From positions 66,995,449-67,059,448 of the forward strand of contig CM023539.1 in assembly GCA_013350335.1 (NCBI GenBank): DNA of 64,000 nt, in the 5' to 3' direction. This document shows positions 1-11,600 of this stretch, piece by piece (within the stretch, counting starts at the first letter, position 1; every line of letters begins with the position of its first letter). The translations under genes were made by a program, and so were the position numbers. The notes below the pieces were generated by a model, which did no database searches, had not been told where the DNA came from, and saw nothing but the letters and a program-made list of their open reading frames with translations. The stretch comes from Chimonanthus salicifolius. Its lineage: Eukaryota; Streptophyta; Magnoliopsida; Laurales; Calycanthaceae.

Positions 1-2870
1 GGGTTGGATTTTTCACTTTCCAATAAAAGCTAGGTTTTGTGGGGAATGGTTATGTTAAAAATTGCATGAGGAGTATGAAAAGATTAAAAAAAAAGCAAGA
101 GGCCCTTCCAAGCATTGTCACAGATGACAATTGTTAATAATAGGATATTTTTAAATTCTAGAGAATTTAATGAGAAAATCTCGTAGAAAATATAAATATT
201 TAAAATAATAAATATAAATATAATAAAGAAATAATTATCACCTAACATTTTAGACGCTTTTCGTATTCCCTTTTTCCTCTTCCTTTTTTCGCCTTTCCCT
301 CTTTTCCTTTCCTTCTTCTCCTTTTCCTTCTTAGTTTCACAATGGGAAGATAAGTTTCTCGGTGGAAAGTTTAGGGAGTATGGAGTTTTGCCGTGTAAAG
401 AAAAGAAGAGGGAGAAGAAGTGTTGTGCGCTTAGATAAAGAGAGAGAAGAACTGCCGTGTACGTAAGATGGAAGTGAGGAGTGCCATGTGCATGAATAGT
501 AAGAGTTACTGTTCACGATACTATTCACGGCACTTGAGTAAAAAAATATCATACAAATCTACATGAATTCATTGTTAAATACCATATCAAAATTGTCAAA
601 TAAAAATAAAACAAACAATAATACTTGAGAAATAAATGAATTTTGGCAATGATTCATCTTTTATGAACTCAATTAGTAGTTTTATTGAATTCCTACATTA
701 ATAGTAGTCGATTAGTCACATCACAACTAAAATAAGTTTTTAAATGGTCATCACAACTAATTAAGAAATTCAAATTTTGAATTGAATTTGAAACTGAATT
801 TCAATTAATTTTTGTAATTGCGACCTTAATTAAATTTTATGATCACCTTAGCTTAGTTTTTTAATTCCTTAATATTTGAGGCTAGGAATTTTGGTTTGTC
901 CATAAATTTTAAGAATATAAAAAATATCAAATTTGAAAATTCTAATAAACATGACTTGATTGATTTGGCTAAATTGATTTTTTATAAGCTATATTCAAAT
1001 ATAGACCTTCACAATGAACAAGTAAAAGGGTCATAAATATTTCGAGAGAAAATAATTTAAATTGCTCAAATTTAAAAAGCCTAATAAACAAAAATTTATC
1101 AACCCAATCGAAATGAATTTTTATCCCTATCCCAACAAGTAGTTTAATAGGCTAAAATTTTAAAATAAAATACTAATTCTAAAATGATCAAATTTTGAAG
1201 AGTTTGATAAATATGGATGGGTTGATTTGAACATTTCGTCACTTTGATTCTTAGGCCCTATATTCAAATATAGACTTGTTAATGGATAAATTAAATGGTC
1301 ATAAATATTTAGAGATTAAAATAATTTAAATTAATCAAATTCTAAAAATACTAACAAATAAAATTTTATGATCCAATTAAAGTGATTTTCACAAGATCTA
1401 TATTTATATGTTCATTTTTCCAAATAATTCTCTGTAATGATTTAATTATCAATATAATTATTTTAATTACATAAAGTAAGACACACCTATGCCACAATTT
1501 ATAAAAGTACTTAGAAAGTTGGAATATTAAGCCTTTGTAGGCCAAACATCAGATTGTCAATTTGTCAGTAGCCTGGCATTTACATAATTACAAGAATCTG
1601 CACTCCTCTCCTTGCTGAAGTCCCACTTCCGCCTCCGCACGTCTGTCTGATTTTTATTGCAATATTATCTTTTAATGCGTTAAAAACGGGATATTAACGT
1701 TTAACTTATGTTAAAAAACATGACATAGAAAAATATCACATTTTTTATGCAAAATAATATTTTGTCAATATTTTTATGATAAAATTAAAAATATCGACGA
1801 CATTTGTTACATTGCTTTCAAGATAAAAGCTTCATCTAGATTATGTTTGATGAAAAACACCATATTCCCTACAATTAAATGGAGCCCACGTACGGTTTTG
1901 TTTGCTTCCTTGTAAAATGAGTTTGATGGGAACATGAATTCGAAATTCCGCTAAGAAAATGACTCTTCATTTTTAAAATGAAGACCTTCTCTGTGTTTGT
2001 TGAACAGTACCACTTGTTCAAGGGGGAAAAGTTCAATAATTGGGCTAGGTTGATGTGATTTGATTTAAAATTTGTTGTTATCGTTCGCAATGTACTTACT
2101 AAATGGGCAAAATTAGATACGGGGCAAGTTAGGTACTGATTGGTTCAAGTCAACCCATTTAATACATGTGAGAGATCAGGTTGGCTACGCGTTGAAGCTA
2201 ATTGAGTCTTCCTAGATGACATGTGGGGAGAGTTCACTTGTTTAATAAAGGTGGTTGGTTCAAGTCTTGTCACCATCTCAGAAAAGATAAAGAAGGGATA
2301 AAAAATCATTAAAATGTTTGACCCATTTTTTGCAAATTAATTTGTTATGAAGGTATTTTCAAAAATCGGCCCGTCGTTGTGCTGGTTCCAATTAAACCAG
2401 TGGTTCAATCAAGGGCCGAGCCGAATTTGAAAAACACTGGTTGAAGGTAAACTTGATGAATAACAAGTAGACTAAATTTTACTCTAAAATTCAAATTTAT
2501 AGTCATGTAACTAGTCAAAATCACCATGTGTAAAAAAAAAAAAAAAAATTCAAAACAATGATTATTTTGGGGCAACTCAAATTAAATCTTGTGCTGAAAT
2601 TTAATCAGCTTACAGTTCATGAAGTCTATTTTCAATTCCTACGATTGACTTTTTCATGAGCTCAATGAAAATTAAAAAATGAAGGGAAAATGTACCAGAT
2701 ACTTTTCTCATATTAAACATGTTTAATATTTTACACAAGCTTTACCCCAGCTCAGGCTTGGCACAACATAGGCCAACTCGAGCCTAACCCATTGCCATCC
2801 CTAGAAAGGGGTCTAATTTTATTAAGTTTGTGGATCCTATGATGAAGAATTTTTTAAAAAAAAAACGAAA
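1..2870. other. AT-rich intergenic DNA, no gene seen
   Basis: I see no coding region. The frames here are short, unlike any family I know and rich in simple sequence. The segment holds a diverged tandem duplication (listed separately). Around 2356-2450 there is a stretch resembling the common plant MITE end that reads roughly CCAGTGTTTT on the minus strand, but I could not find the matching second end. Confidence 0.6.
927..1395. repeat. Diverged tandem duplication, about 268-bp period
   Basis: The 18-mer CTATATTCAAATATAGAC occurs at 990 and again at 1258. The flanking sequence (a GGTCATAAATATTT block, then AATAATTTAAATT, then a run ending near AAATTTTATGATCC or its relative) repeats in the same order with many differences. 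This indicates an old duplication of roughly 200 bp. No function is visible. Confidence 0.6.
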
Positions 2871-3310
2871 CCCTTAGGTTGTTTTCTAGCTATTTCTCGT
2901 TGCTAAATATACAACAATCCAGAAGAAGATTGCAAGCCCCTTATCCAGAAACATATTATCCGTTGCAGGTACAAGTGCGAAATCTTATGTGCCCAGTTGA
3001 AAGGTGTCACATCGTGAAAGAATGTGTCATTTGCAACCTACAAAGAGAAGTTTTCCCATAAAATTGTACTGTCCCCTACCCTAATTCAATCAAACAATTG
3101 CCATTCTTCTTCTTCATCTTCATCCTCATCCAAAACCATTTCTTTTCCATTTATTTGATGTTGACTTTTTGAATTCTGCTCTTTTGGTTCTATCCTATCA
3201 ATTCTGTCACTTCACAATCTAATATGCCTTTTCTCGTAACTTTAGAAGTCTCCCTGGAGAATACCTTTTTCTAAAAGGAAAAAGACACTTTTCCCTAATA
3301 TGTTCCACCT
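2871..3310. other. Intergenic DNA, one unsupported short frame
   Basis: A 60-codon plus-strand frame at 2879-3061 has no recognisable domain and no supporting context. The rest is AT-rich sequence leading into a T-run that marks the tail of the LINE to the right. I do not call a gene here. Confidence 0.4.
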
Positions 3311-5135
3311 TAGTTTTTTTTTTTTAATGAAGGGAAAGAATTTATTTCACGAAGAACAAGCTCAAAATAAAACCATGACAGATCAAGCCCGGGCCAGGCA
3401 AGAAAAACCAAAGGAAGGCCCACAACTGCTAGGTCACCCACAACCGGGCCAGGATGACTAGACAAGACACCACAGGCCCAAACCAGAAAGCGCCAGAAAC
3501 CCAGATCCCAGCTAGCGAAGAACACCGCTAGCATGAAGCCAGTAGATGGAGGCAACCATGTGCCAGCCAGAAACACGAAGAAATGGCCTACAAACACTGC
3601 AGAGCCACCCACATCCCAGACCAGGAGAAGAGAAACAAGAAACGAGGTACCATCCAAAGAAACTGAGGCCCAACCAAGTAAAGAGGCAAGACAGAAAGTC
3701 TCAGCCAGAAGTAAAGGATTCAGTAAGAACCCCAGTGCATGTAGAGGTACCATCCTTCACAACGAAAGCCTCCGAGAAGCTCTGAAGGATCATACTTGGC
3801 AAGGAGCAAATGTTTGCCTTGGTACAATTCAGACGCTCCAGAAGCACACAAAAGGCACGAAAGAGAGTACAAGTTTGCCAACAAAAGGGAGCCTGATGCA
3901 GAAACGAGATCCCCTCTCCCTTACTGATCAGAATTCTGGTTAGCTGGAAGTTGTGCATACAGAGGCTAAGCAAGCACATTTGTACCTGACGCAAAATGTT
4001 CGTAAAGTCAAACCAAATTGCTAACACGATGAGTCCTAGTGCCTAGAATCTTATCGTCAGCACCCAAGAAAATTGCAACCAGGAAGGTCGCATAGTCAGC
4101 AACAACAGAATGGATCAGCAAACAGTTGGAGATTGACACAGTTGGGACCAGATAAATAATGTCAGGTGGTGTTGGTTGCTTTTGGACCCAGGGTGGAAGA
4201 TCCCACGACGCAGAGAAGCATTGCCGAACCCCCAGCAGATCTTCACTATAGAGAGAGAAAACCAATCATGATTGGATGTCTACACAAATTGAGGCACAGG
4301 TTCTGCCAGCACTACTAGATTGATGCTTGAAAATACGCCTATTTCTTTCATTCCAACAGTGCCAGAACAATGCCGGAATAGAAAGAGAAGCAACCAGTTT
4401 TTCCATATGGGAAGTGACAGATGAAATAAGAAGTTTCGCATGCTGACATATATCCGAACCGGGGCTAGAGATATGAAAATTGAGAAACAGCATTTCCCAA
4501 ACGTCAAGCACACAACTGCAATGGAGAAGGTGCACTTTAGTCTCAGGTTCACGCTGACAGAGAGGACAGATGGTCTCTCTCAAAATACCCAGATCATGGA
4601 GGAATTGCTTGGTTTTAAGTCCCCCCGTTGAAATAGAACCAGCTGAAGATGGAGTGGCGTTGGATATTCCCACGAAACCAGGTAAACTCCAATTAATCCA
4701 AGGAAGGTGAAGTAGAGCAAGAGAACATAGATAATGTGCTAAAAGTACCTGATTTATCCGACACCCAAACGATTTGGTCATCAGTATTGCAGCAAGGAAT
4801 ACAATAGTCCATGATAGTCCTCCAGATTTCAATCAAGTCCCTAGATAATGTGGGAGGAAAAGACCACCTACCCTGTTTAATGAAGGAGCTGACAAAGGGA
4901 TCCCTACCCAATCCAAGATCCAAGACAGCACGGTCGCCATAGTTCTCTGCAAGAATGTAGCCCGGAAATATCCAAGGATCCAACCAGAATTTTGTTTTAC
5001 ATCCGTTACCGATAGTGTGCACAATGAAGAACTTAGAACAGCTTCGGACTTTAAGAATAGACTTCCATCCCCACGAAGCATTCCGTGTAATGGAGATACC
5101 CCAAACCTTAGTCTTTCAATTCTTAGCACTGGGCC
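3311..5135 (-). mobile_element. 5'-truncated LINE (L1-type) 3' part
   Basis: This is the 3' part of a plant L1-type LINE on the minus strand, running from about 5135 down to a poly(A) tail seen as a T-run at 3314-3326. Near 5022-4693 the minus frame has the usual ORF2 linker between reverse transcriptase and zinc finger (FWLDPW, then IVWVSDKSGTFS). At 4832-4266 the zf-RVT domain is clear, with the spacing CPLCQREPETKVHLLHC followed by W. A weak RNase H remnant lies around 4265-4010. Stops and frame changes break the reading several times and no reverse transcriptase domain remains, so it is dead. It lies about 550 bp beyond the sulfiredoxin stop codon. Confidence 0.75.
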
Positions 5136-5681
5136 AATTTCTGATCTTCTATTTATGGGGCCATACTATTTTAAATGCGATTTTTCTCATATTCTCATCT
5201 ATTGGAGATTTGGAGGTACTTTTGGAGATCCTCTAATATGCTCATACATCCTAACAGTTGCCATTCTTTCTTTTTTTTAGAAAAGGGTTCTACTTATTTT
5301 TCTCCTAAGGCCAAAGATCATGAAATACCAAAAATAAGCGGTTACAGCTCATATGGTCAAATATGATTGTCCACAAGGTCTATACATTATAACACATCTA
5401 AATCTCTCCAAATTTATATGCTCTACACAAACTTGTATTGACTCATAGATTTTACAACAGAACCAGTTTCTAGGGTCTAGGTCATCGTTACCAAATTCAC
5501 ATGGATTCTTGATGTTGGAACATATGACTGCAGGTTATGACTATAAAAAAAAATACATTTCATTTTTAACCTGTGATGCACAATGGATTTTAAAATGGAC
5601 CAAATTGAACTGGATGACTCTTATTCATGAGGTGGATTAATAAAGACCTTATTGAGATAAACTTGTAGAGTCTCACCGCTT
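5136..5681. other. 3' flank of the sulfiredoxin gene
   Basis: Short AT-rich sequence between the LINE remnant and the sulfiredoxin stop codon. It should contain the sulfiredoxin 3' untranslated region. I see no clean AATAAA on the minus strand here; an AATAAG at about 5617 is only a weak candidate. Confidence 0.4.
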
Positions 5682-8600
5682 TCAGCGAAGGTGGTGCCTG
5701 ACAGATTCAACTAGAAATCATAAATTTTGAGATCCAGAAGTTTAAAAGAACAATGCGAGAGAAGATATAACTGACCTCAGGGTTTCCTTTGTTCCACGAC
5801 GAATTTTACAACGGATTGTTGGGAGCCCAAGACGCTGGTGAGCCTCATAGCGATGGCAACCAGAGAACCCTGCAAAGGAAATGAAGAGAAGCATAATAAA
5901 AATAGAATGTGGGAAGACACACACAATAAGCTTTGTTTTGATGAATCTACTTTTCAAACAAGGAAAAATGCACAACTAGGTCGACTGCATCTAAATTCCA
6001 ACTAGTAGTGCCACTGATCTTGAATAGGAGCAATATCTAATATAGATCCCCACATTCAATTACCAAAAACTGTGTGTGTGTGCGCTTTTTTCAGCAAACA
6101 CTTGAAATGGAACAAAAAATTAACCTTCTGATATATCAGGTTCTCATCTTTGACAGAATAGATATTATTCAAACCATTCATGCAAAAGATGTTGAAACAG
6201 AGCACTCACCATAGTAGACTCCATCGACTTCAAGCACATCTATCTGCATGATAATTGGATACAGAGTATTAAATAAAATTGACTTACAAATAAATGCTAG
6301 ATAAAAGGTTACAGACACATCAGAAATACTGTATGCATATGCTAACAGAATCATATAGAATACAAGAGATCACATTTTGGATTTACACCCAATCAGAGAA
6401 CATTTGAATGACAGGAAAGAGTCCTGTAATACATCACCAATGATGCTAACACTTAATTCTATTTCAGTTCTCATTCATAAACAAGTTTTTCATTGTTGAC
6501 ATATCTATTTTACTTTTCTTAGTCTAGGTTGTTGGGGCTGCAAACGAGTCCCACATCAGTTGGGAAAGGGGGAAATAGAGAGTTATGAGGGGCTCAGTAA
6601 CTCCACCTATCGTGCTAGTCTTTTGGGCTGGAATCCCAGGCCCAACAAGTGGTATCAGAGACGGGCCCCAAGCCAAAGTATGTGGACTCAAGATCCCTTA
6701 GCCGAACAAGATGGTTGGCGGCGATGTTTGGTCCGTCGGAGAGCCTCGTTTGAGGGGGGGGATTGTTGGGGCTGTAAACGAGTCCCACATTAGTTGGGAA
6801 AGGGGGAAATAGAGAGTTATAAGGGGCTGGGCAACTCCACTATCAGGCTAGTCTTTTGGGGTGGAACCCCTAGGCCCAACATAGGTGATAGGAATTTGTC
6901 TGGAAAAGGAAGTGATGTTTTTGTCCACTTAGTTATTTAATCAATCTTTTGCTAATATGGGATGTTAATATTTCTAAATTACTTAATAATAGCTCTGAAA
7001 TTATATCAACCATCGCATCAAAGATATGTAGTCTACCATTTCAATAAAGTTTTCTTGAATAAATGTTTCAGGAATTCCAGTTCTCCATCATCATATCCAA
7101 AAGTGGATACAGATAAGAATACTGTTTATGTGTGAAGCTACAGTCTGCTTCCTTCCAAAGTCTAGAATAAGAATATTGGCATTGTTCTTTGTCAATTATT
7201 TTATGATGTATTTGCATGTACCATATCACTAGTCGGAATATATGGTAAAATGATTGGTAAATTCTCTCTCATGGCCAATGGGACATGCTTCATAGTGGAA
7301 GGATTAACATACAGAAAATGCTAAAGTAGAAACTATTTTTTGACACATGCATTATGTTGGTTAGTGGGACATGCCTATCATATCGAATGTAGAATTCTGT
7401 ATCCTATAATCAATTTAGGAGCAAAGGTCATTTTCATTTCCTAGCGTTCAAAGTTGGGGATTGATATGGGTGTTGGATTTCACCGATGATCAGCCGTACC
7501 AACAGGGCCGGGCCAGTGGGACTCACCTAATTAGGTGGATTTTTTCTATATTAGAAAATAAATATTTTTAGATTAGATTTTTGATAATTTTAGAAATTAG
7601 ATTTTTAGAATATTTTAATAAATTTGATTTTATATTAGAAGATTGTGATTGAATAGATCTTATTAGGATAATCTTCTTAGATAGAGATTAGTTACATTTT
7701 CTATGGTAACCATTTTAAAAAATAAAGATCAGTTACATTTGGTAGCCAAAATCACGTTGAGGTGTTGAAGATTTTTTTTATATTATTTTGGTAAATTCTA
7801 GATTAGTCATTAAGGTCGGTTGATATTGTATGATATATATGTAATGAAATAAGTGTTGCGTATAGGTCATTTTTCAATTCATTCCTTTCTTAGTTTTCTT
7901 TAATTGGTTCCTTTTGAGCCATGCACCCTTCTTTGATCTCTTCGACAGCAAAAGGCAGAGAATTTCTCCCTCATCCCTCTCATGCAAGTTGGACCTTCAT
8001 CTAATGCACTTCATAAATGTTAGTGGTAAGAAGTGCTTCATTTGCATGTGGGTATACACAGAAACATGAGTTACCTGAAAACGGAAAATTAAAGGTAACT
8101 TACAAGAATAAACCAAATAAACCCCTCTCCAAAATTACAAGAATTTATTTGCAACTTTTGTAACTAAAGTCAACCCCAAACAAGTCATGTCATCTGCAGC
8201 AGAGTTAGCTGACTGAGAAGTCCAAGCAACCTTAAAATTAAAGGTAGCGATAATATGCGTCTATTTTGTCAAAGAAAATCCACGGACATTGAGAGCCCAA
8301 CGCCCACCATGCAATTACCTGAGAATCACCTTCTACGATGCTCCCATAAACCCCTACTCCTCCAACTCCATAATGCAAACAATTCCACCTCAATTACTGA
8401 TCCATTAGAAAGTGGAACGGCAAAGAAAAGCACTGTAGACCCCAAATCATTACGGATGAGCCCTCCGTAACCTGCATGACCAATCTCACGCATACAACTT
8501 CCATCGAAATTGAGTTTAAGAAGCCCACTAGCAAGAGGAGTCTAAGAAACTTGATGTCTAGAATCCAAGTTATGCATAGTTGAATCTATCGAAGCCCAGT

Positions 8601-11600
8601 CCTTGCACAAATCTGAAACAATAACACCCTAGAACTTCATCAATCCGACCATCCACCAAGTAGCCCGAAGCTTAATGGCATCCATGAGAGACAAAACTGA
8701 ACACTCCTTACCATGGAAAACCCTCTTATGTCATTCCAACCAAATGGACCAAACAATACTCAAGATGGTCGCATTCCACATGCTCTGATGGAAGGAGTTA
8801 TCTGTCACCACCACTTCTTCATTAAACAACTTACACCACGCTCGAGGCAAACAAAAAACAATACCTAGCAACTGGAAGAAAATGTGCCCAAATCTGGTGA
8901 GAGAACCGACAATGAAGCAACAAATGATTTACCAATTTTGCATCCGATAAAAACAAATGACAATCATTCACAATAATCATCTTCCGCAAACGCAAATTAT
9001 CAATAGTCAATTTTCTGCAATCCTGTAAGTCAACCAAACACATTCACTTTAAGAGAAGAGACCCTCACCCAAATTTTATGGTGGATGGAAGGAACATCAC
9101 CAACCAACAATAATTTCTTACAAAAAGACTTCACAGAAAAAAAAAAAAAAAAAAAAACCCATGTGGATCGATCTCCTAAATCCGCCTATCCTTCCCATAG
9201 CCCATCACAAAGACGATTTCCAAAAGATTCATTAACGGCATCCATCATTCTACCATCCAATCCTCCAACTCTCTCCGAAACTAAGGTCCCAGACTACCTT
9301 ATTATGAATTACCTCATAGTACTCCCTAACCGTAGCTTCTTTATTTGCTGCTAGAGAGAAGAGTACAAGGAACGATTGAGCCAAAGGGGCACCACCCAAC
9401 CATTTATCCAACCAAAGGAAGATGTCCTCACATGAATACACTCGGTACCTGATTTGCCAGTCAGTCTTGACCCAAACCCAACTAGGTGTCCCGACCCAGG
9501 CCCAAGTCTTATCATTAACCCAGTGCCTCCACAAGGCCACAATCTAGTACCCTCTAGTAGCCCCTTCTCTGGCCCAGGAACTCCTTTGAGCCCATTTCCC
9601 AACTCCATGAAAGGCCTAATCTCTTTCCCTCTTATTCATCAAAACTCACACACTAATCTAGGCCATTCCCCAGGTCCAACTCAGACACTACATAACCCAG
9701 TCCCAACTCAGCCTCCTTTAAACCCAATCCACTCAATTCTATCAGTTAGCCACCCTAACACTTACATTCACAACTACTTCCAGAACAGGGACGTGCTGAT
9801 TTTTTGAGCAGAGACGGGGGACAAGCTGATGACATAACTTCTCAGTTATTTAACGATCAAATGAGACGATGGAGCTGGGACGAGGCATCTTCTTCCTCCT
9901 CAGGTGACGACTCAATCCACTTCTCAGGTGGGAATTGTAAAGCAAAAGAAACTGATGCTGCAAGGTGTTCTACCTCCAATTAGCCCAACATAAGAAGAGT
10001 TGTCTCCTCGCCTGAGTTGAACTTAGTTCATACAGTACCTCTGAGTGTTGGGAGTCAGTAGGAAGCACCAGATGAATTGGCGAGAGATGTTTCTCTGCAG
10101 ATTAAACGTGATCTTAAGGTTGATGGGATGTCTTTCGATGATGTTGACCAGATTAGAAGGAAAGATAAACCTTCAGTGGGTGAAGCAGGCCTTGCAAATA
10201 AGTTGGGCTGTGACAGAAGTAATGCAAAAAAAAAAAAAAAAATCCTGATGATAGGCAGCAGAATGGGGATCAAATTCCTGAATATAGAGTCTACTCAGGA
10301 GGCTCTCAAGTGGATCGATGAAATAGATAGATCATCCTTGGAAACCAGGCATTCAAGGAAAGTTAACATGCGACACCATGTGCTAGGAACTTCTAAATTC
10401 CTGAGGACATTCAGACCCAAAAGGAAGATCAAGAAGACGAGAAAGGAAGGTAGTGCAGGTTCTCAATGAAGATAATAACATGGAATGTGAGAGGCATTGA
10501 CCTCAGATTGAAGAGGAGTATGATTCCTAGATTGCTGAGAAAACATGCAGCAGATGTGGTTCTGATTCAAGAGAATAAAAAAGAAGTGACTCGAAGAGAC
10601 ATCAAACAATTATGGGGTGTGAGGAGTGTAGAATGGTGCTTTAAGCCTTCAGTTGGTAATTCGGGACTATTGTTGATATTGTGGTCTCCGGAGCTTCTGC
10701 AGTTAGAAGAAACATAGTTCGGTGATAGAACTCTATCAGTAACAGGGAGGTTGGTTAATGAAGATGAGAGGGTGCTAATAAGGAATGTGTATGGGCCGAA
10801 TTCTGCAATAATGGGAGGCATTAAGGGAATGAGTTAAGAGACTTAAATCCAAGATGTAGTGGACCTTGGTGTGTGGATGGAGACTTTAGTGCCACTAAAT
10901 TTTCTTCAGGGAGGACAAGAAATGGTGGAAGCACCTCCAACTCGGAAGGTTTCTCTGATTTTATCAACTCTTGTCAACTTGTTGACTACCCACTACTTGG
11001 AGGAAAATTTACATGGTCAAATGGACAGAATCAGCCTTCTATAAGTCATCTGGACAGATTTCTAGTTTCCATTCAGTGAGAGGAACTGTTTATATGATGC
11101 AATCAAAGTTAAAGAAACCGATGTCTGATCATTGGCTGGTACTTCTTAGCACGGATGAAGAAGACTGGGTTCCCCATGCCATTCAAATTTAATAATGTGT
11201 GGTTGAATAACAAGGACTTCCTTGATAGAGTGAAAGGTTGGTGGTCAGAATTCTAGATTGAGGGCTGGGCAAGCTTCGTTTTGCATAAGAAATTAAAGGT
11301 CCTCAAATCTAAGATTAGAGAATGGTGTAAGTCTTCGGGAGGTTCTATAGATGAGGAAAAGGAATTTTGTTCCAATTCCATTAAGGTATGGGAAGGTATT
11401 GAGGAAGATAGAGATTTAATAGGGGAAGAAATGAAGGAGAAGTAAGCTTGTATGGCGAAACTTTGGGAGCTTCTAGGTTTGAGGAGGTGGAATGAAGACA
11501 AAAATCCCGTGCTACTTGGCTTCGGGAAGGGGATAAGAATACTATTTTTTTCATAGGGTGGCCAGCAACAGGAGGAGGACTAATGCTATCAAGTCACTCC

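Noticed and set aside
3310..3943. Overlapping frames of 136-147 residues on both strands
   Set aside because: They lie in the 3' end of a dead LINE. Their openness follows from the low stop frequency of that text, not from coding selection.
6560..6793. A 77-residue frame
   Set aside because: It starts in one LTR of the TRIM, crosses the primer-binding site and ends in the other LTR. TRIMs have no coding capacity.
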